In this document: positions 32,541 to 43,767 of the stretch, one piece after another
Layout: every line of letters starts with the position of its first letter
Numbering within the stretch: the stretch's first letter is position 1
Source: Heligmosomoides polygyrus polygyrus
Taxonomy: Eukaryota > Nematoda > Chromadorea > Rhabditida > Heligmosomidae
Direction: 5' to 3'
Length of the DNA: 64,000 nucleotides
Assembly (NCBI GenBank): GCA_947396885.1
Contig: OX377202.1
Span: 26,387,934-26,451,933 of the forward strand
The notes under the pieces: model-generated
What the model was told of the DNA's origin: nothing
The model's database searches: none
Seen by the model: the letters and a program-made list of their open reading frames with translations, nothing else
Made by a program: the position numbers and the translations under genes

Positions 32541-33854
32541 TTGTCGAACTCGTTGAACGGAGCACTAGGAAAAGAGCTAAAGCTTGTAGGCGTTCTGCCG
32601 GCGTTCTACAAAAACCGCTGGTCCGAGAAGCCGTCATCCTCTAATAATAGCAGTCGCCAGTGGACGAATGTGTCAACGTGGGCACTACAGATTCCGTGGC
32701 GCTGTTGTTCTCGCGGCGGATATTCTGTTATTTCCAGCGGTCGGTGTGGCTCTCCAAAGGCGCCTATTTGCTCAGGTTCGATGATCCAGCTGCAGCGGGC
32801 TGACCGACGACGGACCGCCGGCCGCTTCTGCCGAAGCAGATCATATCGTCCGTCGTCATGATACTGTTACTGGTAATCCTTCTTCCCGGCATGGTCCATA
32901 CTAGAATATTTCACAAGGTCAGTGAAGCTTCGCGTTGAGCGATAGGGAGAGGAGCCGTTCGACATCGTAAATGAGTCTGTTCAAAGATGCGGCACGCAGG
33001 GCTTCCCAAAAAAGTTTTCCATTGCTTCAGAATAAAGTATTGTAGCTTATTCACAAGAATATGGGTGCGAATATAGTACGCTGTGTGCTTATCGAGATCA
33101 CGCCGTGCACTTGCGTGCATTTGTTGCAAACATTACATGGTTGGTAGTTCAAATGCCATGTCGTGTTGCGAACGAATAGTCGTCAAGAGTTCGCGCTTGT
33201 CCTAGGCAAACATCTTCTATAGCAGTTGTAATCACGAGAAACACAAGCCAATCTTTCAGCCTTAATTAATTACTTCGAGGTAGAATCAAAAATTGAGTCG
33301 TTGCGTTATTTCTCGACCGAGAAATTTTTTTCTGAGAATGTCTACAAAATTTGCTAACATTAAAAAGGTATGTTTCAGGCTACAGTAGGATAAAAGCAGA
33401 CCGTCATAAGTTGGTCCTTGGTGACGAAGGCACGACCATAGAGTCGAAAGTACGGCAGATCAATAGTGATATCCTGACCCTAATTTTTTAGTAATCATAT
33501 TTCCCTACCGTTCTTTTATTTTAACGTGTCAAAAAGTTCTTGTGACTGAGAAATAACGTGACTTTACATTTTAAGGTACACCTCATATCCCACTTCTTGT
33601 CAGAACCCTAATTCCGGCTGAAAGCTTTATAGCACCCTTAGGTCACCCAGATCCCGCCTGAAAGTAAAGGTCTAAAACAATGTATCGCATAAATTTGTGA
33701 ATTCTTCGACTGAAAAACTACCTAAACACTGTCCACATGACTACTCTGAAAAGCACCGCAATACAGCACCGTACTTTAGAACGAAGTGCGACCTAATCTC
33801 AACAAGAGAACAGTCATAGAATTTTCCTCCACATATTCTTTAGGTTACATCATA
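32541..33854. other. No firm gene; possible exon near 32693-32778
   Basis: Between GGCACTACAG and TTGCTCAG/GTTCGA lies a stop-free stretch encoding RGAVVLAADILLFPAVG, but its short length and GC-rich setting make it weak. The remaining 1 kb shows nothing recognisable. Confidence 0.25.
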
Positions 33855-34973
33855 TTAGGTTGCCCGGAAAGTTTTCAGCGTTTTGAGTGCTTCACTTTGA
33901 ACTACCATAACCTTCTCAAATCTCATCGGATTTAGTCGAAATGAGCCGTTCGAATCAACACACTTTTGCCAATGGGCCACCAGTCGACTTATTCCATCAG
34001 CGAAAAAATTAGGTAGTCGAGATTCGACAAAATCCAAGAAAGCTGTTTTGGCTTGGTTCTGATTGGCGAAGGATTTTACCAGCGAGAAAGTTTGAAATGT
34101 TTGAAGAGGTTTGTCGGTTGACGAGAGATCTGAAGAATATAGCGGGTGAGGCAGGACGTCATCCCTTAATTCGTTCGATTTTCGAATAGTAATTTGTAAA
34201 ACGTGTGGGCGAGCGTTATCGTGCAAAAGAATCGTTTCCCTTCTGTTGGCCAATGCTGGCTGAAGTTGACGCAATTTTCGGTGCATTTCTTACAACAGGA
34301 TGGTGCTGTGACCTGGCCTGGTGCCAAAAAGCTGTAATAGATCACACCAACCGCCCATCCCACACAGTGCGCATAACCTTTTTTTGGTAGAGGTTCGCCT
34401 TTGGAAAATGCCTAGGGGGATCGTCGGCGTTCAACCACAGTCCGGAACGTTTCCTGTTATCATACCGAATCCACTTTTCATCACAAGTGATTATTAGATC
34501 CAAAAACTGGTCAGCTTTGTTGAGTGAAACTATGGAAGAACAAATCTCGAAACACGATAATTTTTACAGCTCACTTAACTCTGGGACCCACTTTTCGAGC
34601 TTTTCAACTCCCAAGGCGTTTCAAAGCATCCACAGAAGCAGTTTGACGTCTAGTTCTTCCGCGATACCGCGAACTGTTTTGAGCGGTTCAGCTTCCATCA
34701 ATTCCTTCAACTCGTCGTCCAGGATTGCGCTAGGTCGACTGCTACGGGCAGCGTCTTCAAGGCTGAAATTTCCGGTTCGAAATTTACTGAACCACTGGCA
34801 CACAGTGCTTTCCCCAACACTATTAGGCCCCCACACTTAATTGATATGTCGAGCTGTCTCGAAAATTCTGTACAGAAAGTATCATTAATGCGCAATGCAA
34901 GATGAATTGTTACTTAATAGCAGACTAATGAAAAACAGTAAACAGAACGCTGAGAAGCTTCTGGGCAGCCTAA
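33855..34973 (-). mobile_element. mariner (same family as 1717-11235), broken but contiguous
   Basis: TTAGGTTGCCCGGAAAGTTT at 33855 and the inverse of TTAGGCTGCCCAGAAGCTTC ending 34973 are the termini, with TA on the left flank. The minus-strand order is start region near 34850, helix-turn-helix (VCQWFSKFRTGNFSLEDAA, 34836-34621), first Asp (CDEKWIRYD, about 34470), HDNARPHV (34286-33855 frame) and a third Asp in SSTDK where YH should follow. At least three frameshifts separate these. It serves as the uninterrupted template that proves the mariner at 1717-11235 is one element. Confidence 0.85.
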
Positions 34974-35058
34974 CAGAACTTTGTCACAGCCAAAGGAGCA
35001 AACATTTTGTGACCATTCAAACGATGGTACCGTTTTCTTGGATAACTCTGCCTTAGTA

Positions 35059-36338
35059 TTAGGTTGTAACGAAATAAATGACACTGAACCACTGTAAATT
35101 TAAAAGTTAATATCTCGGCTTGTAGGCAAGTTTATTAATCGAAATAAAAACATTCTGATTCTATACATCTTTGCCAACGTGACACAAGCTTTTTTGTCCC
35201 AGTAGCATAAAAATCAGAAGTTCTGGTATTGACGAAATTTTCGGAGGCACTTTCGGCATCCTGTTGGTATTTGAATATTTTCCCTACCAAGAAGTCGCCA
35301 AGAAGCTTGAAGAAATGGTAGTCTGTTGGGGAGAGGTCGGGAGAAAACAGAGGGTGTGGTAGAGTTTCAATGCTCAGCTCATTCAATTTCTGCAACGTCA
35401 TTCGTGCTACATGGGGGCGAGTATTGTCGTGCAGAAGGAGAACTCGCCTTCGGTTTACCAAGGCCAGCCGGATATCCTTCAACTTTTTCATCATTTCTTC
35501 AATTTCAATGCAGTTCTTCTCTGCCGTGATGGATTCACCGGGAGGGAGGAAGCTGTGGTGAATAATTCCCAGCGAACACCACCATACTGTCACCATTACT
35601 TTCTTTTGGTGCAATTCCGGCTTCGCAAAAACCTTGGGGCTCTCATCCTGTCCACCCACTGTGCCGATCGTCGCCTGTTGTCGTACATTATCCATTTCCC
35701 GTCACAGGTTACGATGCGATCAAGGAATGGGTCCGTTTCGTTCCGTAGAAGCAGTGCGGACGAGATCTCATATCGTCGGTTTCTTTGCTCCTCAGACAGC
35801 TCGTGAGGCACCCATCTTTCCAGCTTTCTGGTCTTTCCAATTTCCTTCAGATGCCGGGCAGCTGTGTTGTGACTGACGCCAAGAACCTTCGCTATCTCCC
35901 TGGTACCTTTGTGTGGATCCTCCTCTACCACATCTCTCAGCTTGTCCTCATCGATATCACTATGCCTCCCACGACCTTCACGTTCTTCCAAGCTCTCATC
36001 TCCATTCCGGAACTTCTGATATCAACGATACGCCGTCCGAATTGTGGAACATCCTTGACCTAATGCGGCGTTGATCTTCTCGTCCGCCTCCTTGGCTGTA
36101 GTGCCCAGCTTGAATTCATACAAGTAAATGCCTCGGATTACCCTTTTGTCCATCTGCAAAAAAGTCAATAAAACTCTAAAGTTTTCCCACTTTTACACAA
36201 AAATTTGGTACCTTCTGGTAGAGCAAAGTTTGCGCTTCTAAATGATATGCCACATGTTACGGTTTGTTCTTGATCAAACGCGTAAAGACGCGCCAAAAAA
36301 TGGCGCGAGCCAGTGCCATTTAATTCGTTACAACCTAA
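35059..36338 (-). mobile_element. mariner DD34D, nearly intact
   Basis: 1280 bp with termini TTAGGTTGTAACGAAATAAA (35059) and the inverse of TTAGGTTGTAACGAATTAAA (36338). TA lies at 35057-35058 and 36339-36340. The minus-strand transposase starts MDKRVIRGIYLYEF at about 36153. A single TGA interrupts the first helix-turn-helix near 36027. The frame is then open through the linker and first Asp (VTCDGKW). One frameshift near 35680 leads into 35695-35135, which keeps HDNTRPHVA and SPDLSPTDYHFF with 34 residues between the Asps. All three catalytic residues survive and only about two lesions are seen. It is the youngest-looking transposase gene here. Confidence 0.9.
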
Positions 36339-36958
36339 TATTTCGCACTATACAAATGCTAGGAAAGATGTGCGTGCGAGTAGAAAAAGAAAAGAAGTTC
36401 ATAATTTTTTGTGAAAATAGTGATGTAATCCTGGATGATTGGTGCTATCCAACATTTCTCCACAACAGGGGAGGTGTGAGAGCTTCTTCATTTTCTTCGC
36501 CTCGTCTTATCGTTGTAGTTCAACTTCTGCTGGGCTATTTGGTTAAGATAATGGTGGAAGACTCCGTGACATTTGATCAAGGTGTGATGGAAGCATAGGG
36601 GTGACACAAGGCCCTATAAACGCTCTAAAATATTCACTGCAGTTCAGTTCCTAATTATAATAGTGGTTCATCCTCACAATTCGTGCCTTCTGCTCCCTGT
36701 TTAATCCCTGCCACCACATTCCTATTCCTGTTCGCTTAATCTTAACCAACAGTGTTTCACTCTGAAAGTAGTTCACAAGCGAATTTCACCGTTGTCCACC
36801 GTGTTTTTGGGGAAGGCAGGATTAGTGAGGGTGAAAACTTGGCACCCAATGAAGTTCGATTTGGACTTGATGACTTGACGAGAAGAGGTACATAGCTACG
36901 GATCGCTGTGTTGGACTGAGATAGCGCTTTCCTTGATAATATTTAGTACATTTAGGCT
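36339..36958. other. No recognised gene before the gap
   Basis: A 118-codon frame beginning at 36242 overlaps the mariner end and shows no domain. It runs up to the assembly gap. Confidence 0.35.
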
Positions 36959-37158
36959 NNNNNNNNNNNNNNNNNNNNNNNNNNNNNNNNNNNNNNNNNN
37001 NNNNNNNNNNNNNNNNNNNNNNNNNNNNNNNNNNNNNNNNNNNNNNNNNNNNNNNNNNNNNNNNNNNNNNNNNNNNNNNNNNNNNNNNNNNNNNNNNNNN
37101 NNNNNNNNNNNNNNNNNNNNNNNNNNNNNNNNNNNNNNNNNNNNNNNNNNNNNNNNNN
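36959..37158. other. Assembly gap (200 N)
   Basis: Exactly 200 undetermined bases, a conventional gap length, so the true size is unknown. Any open frame reported across it is meaningless. Confidence 1.
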
Positions 37159-37369
37159 TTTATCCTTTATGAAGTATGCTTAATGCCAAGGACCAAACTC
37201 CAAAAGTTATCGAAGAGAAGAAAGGAAAGCATAAAGAGCAGCTTTTAGCTGTTTTAAGTTCAGTTTTTAGAGTTTATCTATTTTTTGAGTATCAGGCAGA
37301 TATTAGGTCTCAGACTTGTCTCGCTCAGATGAGAGCATCTGATAGGAAGCAATAAAAGCAATAAAGGTA

Positions 37370-37600
37370 CTGATAAAGGTCAGCTTTAATCAAGTCCTTT
37401 GTGGGACGCGCCACACATCTTTCTTGTACGAGGTGGAGACAGCCTGAAGTACATTGCCTAACTTGCGATGCTAGTAGGCAGTGTTTTACTCTTCAAAAGT
37501 ATGCTACCAACGTAGAGCGAACCTGGGTGGATTGTGGGCTTTATCGACGCGTGACCTGAACCAAGGAGCTCGATTCGATCCTTAAGGGACCGTCTGCGCC
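37370..37600 (-). repeat. Degenerate tRNA-derived SINE copy
   Basis: GGGACGCGCCACACATC, GAGGTGGAGAC and similar strings between 37375 and 37450 follow the order of the family tail on the minus strand. The head is too diverged to define. Confidence 0.4.
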
Positions 37601-38137
37601 TGCATCACTTGCTCTCCATGTGCTCCGAGTAAGGGAAACGCGAGTGAGAGTAGGTTAAACCAAGCAAAAACACCATAAAAGTGCCAGCAAATGCTAACTT
37701 TGTGAATTGATATGTGTTCGAAAGACTCGTTTACACAACTTCTTTTGACTGTGGACATGTACTGCAAGGAATTCCTTCGTAGTGTTCAGATGGAGGGGTG
37801 CAGCTCGTTGGACAACTGACCTGAAGTTTTGCAGGAAACCAATAACTGGAGTCGGTTGGGTCTCCAACTAATCTAATAGTCGAATCGTTTTTTATAACCT
37901 ATGGTTATACTGTCGCTTTCTCAACAGAATATGTTACCGAGATAACGTTTCGTTATGTCGATAGCATATCCCGTTGTGAAAGCTTATAGGTTCTAACAGG
38001 AGTACACAACAAGGGTCCACTTTTTGATGTTCTAGCGTAGACCATACTAACTATTCCGACCCCTTCCTTTGCAATTATTTTTCTCTATTGCCAATAGCAA
38101 GGCTACCTGGTACTGCTCAAACTGTTAGCGTTTTCAG
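37601..38137. other. Probable intron, no recognised feature
   Basis: This stretch precedes the clear splice acceptor at 38137. No upstream exon could be identified. Confidence 0.4.
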
Positions 38138-38292
38138 CATCTCGGACGGATAGTGTACGACTCGGAGAGGGGAGCCAGGAAGCAGAATCCGAAACTGCGC
38201 ATACGTCTTCTGGATATTAATCCGTTTGTGATGGAAGCGATGAACTCGATGAATATCAGCGAACCATTCACCTATCAAACACTGAACGTGGA
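38138..38292 (+). CDS. Host gene, penultimate exon (unknown product)
   Basis: Acceptor GCGTTTTCAG and donor GTGGA/GTGAGTA bound a 155-bp stop-free exon reading HLGRIVYDSERGARKQNPKL, RIRLLDINPFVMEAMNSMNI and SEPFTYQTLNV. It ends in phase 2 with GA, and the exon at 40056 starts with A, completing a Glu codon, so the two join. I do not recognise the family with certainty. The final exon has a D-x-x-N-P pattern reminiscent of block V in SGNH/GDSL hydrolases, but with Asn for His. The intron between the exons is filled by a mariner carrying a SINE. Confidence 0.65.
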
Positions 38293-38652
38293 GTGAGTAA
38301 TTTCTCTTATTTAATGTATACATATTTAAATCTGGCTCTGGCTTGACGTTGAATTTGTTTGTGACACAGAGAATTTCTTAGAAGCTGCTCATAAAATTCA
38401 ATTGATTGGATCGAAGCTATCTGTTAAATATAATGTTTGGTTCATCCTTGCAGTAATGCTTAGTGTACTTTCTCGTAATTATTACAGTTCGGTTCCACTA
38501 TCTCGCGATAACTGCGAAACTGAACCGATTAGAATCTATAAGCGAGTTGCGTAGATTTACAATAATAATAAATTTAATAATAATAAATTTATTTATTCGT
38601 TTAAAATAAATTTAAAAATTCGAATTGGATAAATTAGCAGTAAGAAAATATA

Positions 38653-39883
38653 AGATTGGTTAAAAAGCCTTCCACCAAAAAAATCAAATTTTTTTCAAAT
38701 TTTTTCGAGATTCAATGGGAACTTCCAAGGACAGTTTGGTGTCACGTACCAGTAGTACAAACATTCTAGAATATTTCGCATACCTAACAAGTTGCTTCTG
38801 AGGGTATATAAATACTAGGATTACAGTGAATACTGACTGACTCCGTGACTCGGACAAGGCTTCGCTACTGACTATCGCTCAGTCTCTCCTTGTTCGTTTT
38901 CGTAATAAGGACTTTCTCGAAAACGTGATCACGGGAGATGAATCCTGGGTCTTCTTCGTTAATCATACTCGGAAGGCCCAGTGGCTGCCTCAAGAAGAAC
39001 CACCTCCGAAGCAACCAAAAGAACCAAGCAGCCGGACAGAGAAGGTAATGCTGGGTCGTTGGTGGGATTCTGGAGGAATGCTCCATCATGAGCTTCTTGA
39101 CGACGGCAGCGCAGTAACAGCGAACATCTACGCTACATAGCTGCAGAAGCTAAGCGAGGCCATGTGGCGGAGACTGCGAGGGTGGAAGAATGTTTACCTT
39201 CTATGCGACAATGCCCGACCCATGTTGAAAGGTTGTCTTGGCAGACGTTGCAAGAGCTTATGTGGGAGGTCTGCCCCACCTACCGTATTCGCCAGATCTT
39301 GCGCTATCGGGCCATTACCTCTTCCGAGCTCTCAAGCGACATGCGATGGATGAATAGGTGTTTCAACGACCGAATCGATCTGAAACCCGAGGTGGCGCAT
39401 TTCTTCGAGTCACAGCCAATCTCATTCTGGAAGGAAGGAATCCGTGATCTCCCCACCAGATGGCAGAAGGTTGTAGATGTGAATGGCAGTTACTTTGTTG
39501 ATTGAAGTCGCACACAAAAGAAGCAATAAAATTTTGAAAAAATACGCTGTGGTGCAAGACTTTCACCAACCTGGATAGGACGAAAGGATAAAGGACGGTG
39601 TTACGCAATCCCTTCTGGGACGCGCCAGCGCATTCTATTTCTATGGGATGTCGTGGAGGCGACATGAATGCGTATTTGGCCATACAATGACTTGCGGTGG
39701 CCAGCCGACGAACAAGTCAGCGCTTTATCCTTCCCAGACAAGTCTGGTACCAATTTACCGACCCCGGAGGGATGCAAGGCTTGGTTGGCCTGGGCGGGAA
39801 ATCCGAACCAGGAACCTGGTATCGGGTGCACGCGGCCGTCGCGCCTCCTCCGACTGCGCTACACGCGCCCTTCACCAACCTCA
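38653..39883 (+). mobile_element. mariner DD34D, decayed, with SINE in its right terminus
   Basis: AGATTGGTTAAAAAGCCTTC at 38653 (TA before) pairs with the inverse of TGAGGTTGGTGAAAGTCTTG. That right end is split by the SINE at 39573-39870 and resumes to 39883, with TA at 39884-39885. The frame from 38925 has ITGDESWVFFVNH (first Asp) and GRWWDSGGMLHHELL. LLCDNARP (second Asp) follows. In the third block SDYHLF reads SGHYLF, losing the last Asp. The C-terminus (FFESQPISFWKEGIRDLP ... SYFVD) ends at 39505. It lies wholly inside a host intron. Confidence 0.85.
39573..39870 (-). repeat. tRNA-derived SINE with 11-bp target duplication
   Basis: TTCACCAACCT at 39562-39572 is repeated at 39871-39881 and lies within the mariner terminal repeat, so the SINE entered after the mariner. 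The minus-strand head has TAGCGCAGTCGGAGG and a B-box-like CTGGTTCGGATTTCC. It is a well-preserved copy with tail GGATAAAGGACGG (plus orientation). Confidence 0.88.
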
Positions 39884-40055
39884 TAGTAACAAAGTCGATT
39901 GTGCAGAAAAGAATAACTTGTCGCTTCATCTGCAAATAACGTTCTACTGTTCTACCTCTGCAAGAACAAACTACACATCGTTGAACTAGTAGGCATTTGA
40001 AATTTTGCTTGTGTGCTTCCATCAGTCCTCACTTTCATAAGCTCCTTTGCTGCAG

Positions 40056-40161
40056 ACCACGGTCCGTGTACAACTACGCCTATCACGACCTCTGGAACCC
40101 GTCCACGATAGTTCATCATGCGATGGCCGAAGAGATCGTCAAGCAGTTACAAGACCTTTGA
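40056..40161 (+). CDS. Host gene, terminal exon (unknown product)
   Basis: Acceptor TTTGCTGCAG precedes A-CCA-CGG, completing the phase-2 codon of the previous exon. It encodes PRSVYNYAYHDLWNPSTIVH and then HAMAEEIVKQLQDL, ending at TGA 40159-40161. The helix after DLWNPST is like the C-terminal helix of SGNH hydrolases (weak inference). Upstream exons are missing or lie beyond the gap. Confidence 0.6.
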
Positions 40162-40845
40162 ATGTCGAGCCAATCTCATTGCGCGCTGTGAGCACTGTAT
40201 TAAGTATACAGGATTTTTTAGCCTACTGTTGTACGTAATGTAACACTTACTCCGCTTCGATTCCAGTACTGGTGCACTTCGTTCGTTCCTCGAAGTCTTC
40301 GTACATTTTTTGTATATTTATTTATGCTGTGTGTAGATATTAACCATTTGCTCGATAAACACTGCTTAACTGCCCAGCACTGCTTGTATGGTACTGCGTT
40401 TGGACCCAATGCTTGTGTAAAGCCTCACCACAAAGGATGCACATTTAGCGGTTGTCGATTTCACGACTTCAACGAACTAAGAGCATTTCCATTAAAATGT
40501 TGTAAATACATTAGCAAGTCACTATGAAAACTAGATTTTTTAAATTCACCATTTCAATTTGACTCCCTCTAGATATCGCAGTGCCCAGATAAATACCTTC
40601 TACCGATCTTCCTTGCAATTGCGTCTACGTTTGAACGCATTCGAGGCCTAAAATTTTGCACTACTGTATATTAATAGCGTGTCGAGTGTCGCCTACTTTT
40701 GATTTGTAATTTCTCTGCTATAGTTATTTCTCGGATCGCATAACTTTACGTGGTTAACAAGCGTTTCCGAAGACATCTTTCGCCAAAGTTTCGTTCCTAT
40801 TCGTTGACCACTTTAAAGATTTTTTTCAGATTAACGATGATCGAG
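40162..40845. other. 3' flank of the host gene, nothing further recognised
   Basis: TATTTATTTATG near 40315 could contribute to 3' end formation but no AATAAA is clear. No repeat is recognised before the mariner remnant. Confidence 0.35.
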
Positions 40846-41928
40846 AAAAAATACCGGTTTGTTTGCTTTATGACTTCAAGCAAGAATGAACTGCTGCAGA
40901 ATCCCATCGCATTTTTTCTGAAGTATTTGGTAAGGAAGTCCCATGATTACGTCAATGCCATCGATGGTTTCATCGCTTCCGAGGCGGTGATGAGAGCCTT
41001 GAAGACGAAGAGCATCAACGGCGTCCTGAAGTTGTGGATAGCGAGGAACTAAATGAAATGTCGAGTCGGACCCAACGAAAACTACCCGTGAGCTCGCACA
41101 GCGGGTCGGTTGCCACCATTCTAGCATTGCCGATCATTTGTATGCAATCGGAAAGGGAAATCAGTGTGGAAAATGGGTGCCACGTCTGCTCAGCGACACA
41201 AGCAAGGCAGTACGAGTCGCCATCGCTGGAATTCTCTTCCGCAAAACCAAGAAACGTCAATTTCTACGACTCCATCGTGACGTCGGATGAGAATGGAATC
41301 CACTACGATAATACCACACGAAAGCGGCAATGGTTGGGCCCTGGTTAGATTCCAAAGGCAACGACGAAGCCAACATTCACGGGAAGAAAGTCATACTCTG
41401 TGCTTGGCGGAACAGTAGAGGTCTGGCGTGTTTTGAGTTGTTGGATTCAAGCCAATCAGTTACGGCAGTCCTTTACAAAGAGCAGCTGAGCTGCGTGGAC
41501 CAAGCACTGGGTCAACAAGGTGTGAGCACGGCAACTGTGAAATTCCCTTATGACAACGCTCGATCGCACGCCGCGAATATTACGTTGCAAAAAATTGAGG
41601 AGTCGGGCTGGGAACTTCTGCCTCGCCCGCCTTATAGCCCAGACCTTGTGCCATCACAATGCCATCTTTTCCGGTCAATGTAGCAGCCTTGGCGGAGAAA
41701 AGTTTAAGAACCATAACGAAGTCGAAATTTGGGTGTCCAACTTCTTCGAATCGCAGCCACCGGAGTTCTTCAAGAAGGTTTTCATCCGTTCTTTGCGAAG
41801 ACGTTGGCGACATGTCATTGGTAGTAATGGAGATGATCTCTTGTATTAAAGTATTCTTTTCTTGTAGCGAAATTTCCTTTTAAACAAAGACGACGTTTAT
41901 AATACAAACACATACAATTACAACCTAA
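40846..41928 (+). mobile_element. mariner remnant, catalytic site lost
   Basis: The right end TACAATTACAACCTAA stops at 41928 followed by TA. The left end is not certain. Reading through several frames: PTKTTRELAQRVGCHHSS (DNA binding, near 41070), CGKWVPRLLS, IVTSDENGIHYD (first Asp, near 41280), VILCAWRNSRGLACFELLDS, YDNARSHAANITLQK (second Asp), then PPYSPDLVPSQCHLF, where the third Asp is replaced. The C-terminus FFESQPPEFFKK ... NGDDLLY ends near 41846. Confidence 0.75.
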
Positions 41929-42871
41929 TAGTTGTCTGCATCGCTCGTACCCTTCGCAAGTTCTGTAACGAACGTTTGCTCTCGGAGAGTCCGCAGCATT
42001 CTGAATGGGGAAGACAGGGTGAACGCGACAACATCAATCACGTCGCTGGAATGGGGGACAAAACTACTTCTACTCTTTCTTTGAATAAGTTCCAGGTTTG
42101 CTTTTACAGCACTTTGAATATTACTTTTCTCCGTACAATGGACCACAGTGTTAATTGATAGAAACATCATTTAATTGATTTAATCTTTCCTATGATTATA
42201 GTAATCGTCCACACCCGCTTCCAATCAGTGATATTCAATCATAGCTGCGTCAGTCGTGTTGAGAGGGGTTAGCATGAATCGTTTATGAACATTGTGACCA
42301 GACGGTAGTTACCTAATAGGATGTGAATCAGCGAATAGTCATCTCTTTTCCCATATAAAATAGCCTCGATTATGTTTCTGTTGGATGGAATGGAACGTTC
42401 TTCGACAGTAGAAATGCGTGCCTTGCTGGAAAGTAGGTCCAACCTCCCAATGAGCTTATTTTTAATTATGTGGTGTTTTTGCTTTTCCTTTAGAACAGGT
42501 CTGGTAGCAAATGGCAGCCCTTACAGTGAGATGTAAAAGTCACTTAAGCAAAGAGATAAATCAAACTTGAGAGACCTGCGCACAGTACGGTGCCTTCTGT
42601 CATGGTGCTTCATTAGATCATAAACATCTTTATAAACCATGCTGCTTCACCTCATTTGGCGTTAATTCAAAGAACACAATTACGAGAATTTACGATTTAC
42701 GACCTAAGCGTGCCTCGCGCTTGCACACTTGTACAAAAATAAAGTCTTTGATAATTTACGAAATTTTTATTTTTTTTAAGGTGAGAGAACGGCCTCAAGG
42801 TAAGTATTTCGAAGGGAAGAAAGGAGTAATTTTTTAGTGTATTAATAAAAGAGAAAGAAAAGAGAGAGGCG
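41929..42871. other. No recognised gene
   Basis: A minus-strand 81-codon frame (42170-41925) reads like protein (VVAFTLSSPFRMLRTLREQ) and stops at the mariner boundary. It has no clear splice sites, so I do not call it. The rest is AT-rich and featureless. Confidence 0.35.
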
Positions 42872-43130
42872 GGAAGTGCAATCGGAGGAGGTGCCGGCTG
42901 TCGCAGGCTCCCGATACCAGGTTCTTGGTTCGGACTTTCGCCAAGGCCAACCAAGTCTTCCATCCATCTGGAGTCGGTGAATCGTACCAAACTTGTCTGG
43001 AAAGGATACAACGCTGAATTGTTTATCGCGTGGCCACCGCAAGTCGTTGTATACCAAATACGCATTCAAATCACCTGCGCGAGGCGCATCTCAAATGGGA
43101 TTGTGTAAAGCCGTCCTTTACAGTTTATAT
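42872..43130 (+). repeat. tRNA-derived SINE copy
   Basis: The family body from the B-box-like TTCTTGGTTCGGACTTTCG through CCACCGCAAGTCGTTG to the tail GCCGTCCTTTAC is present. The A-box region (GAAGTGCAATCGGAGG) is mutated, so this copy has probably lost its promoter. Confidence 0.75.
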
Positions 43131-43767
43131 ATGCTAGGAATTAAACTTCCGGTAACTTCCGGTTAATTCAACAACTAAAAAGTAGGCGCAAATATTTGTC
43201 TTTTAACAGAGTGATACTTATGATTAGGCAGTAAAGATCTCTTCTACATGGACATGGATGCAGAGCTAACAACTCCATACCTCTGGGAAACTCGAAACCG
43301 TCGCTCTTCCCAATGGGAGGGCAATGCTGCTCAGAGAGTCCAGCTAAGACAGGCAAGCGAAGGACACTAGGTGACCATGGGGTTTTGAGATGAGATGTAC
43401 ATCACGGGACGTGGCTTTGAACGCTGATTCCAACGCCTTCTAGGTCCACGCAGAGCAGGCCAATCACAAGAGAGTTTAAGTAGGGTTAAAACTGCAATAG
43501 GGTCAAGTTCTGAATTTTGGGGCAGAAAGATGAGTGCAAATCAACGATACAATTCGAAGAATTGAGTCGCGGGAGTAAAGTGAGAACTTTATACCGTGTG
43601 TCAATACATGAGAGGTGAAACGTTTTTACATGCTTTTGATGGCAACAAGAAATGGACGTCTAATGATTATATTTGTGATGTTGTCCCTGCCGGAATGTTC
43701 ATCACTTTCACTCTGGTAGGATCTTGAAAAACAAATTGAATGTTTCATGTCCGACTGCTGTTGAATC

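Noticed and set aside
32693..32778. Short hydrophobic exon between AG and GT
   Set aside because: Too short, with weak acceptor context and no neighbouring exon. Kept only as a note in the region entry.
36933..37172. Open frame spanning the N run
   Set aside because: It consists of undetermined bases and is an artefact of the assembly gap.
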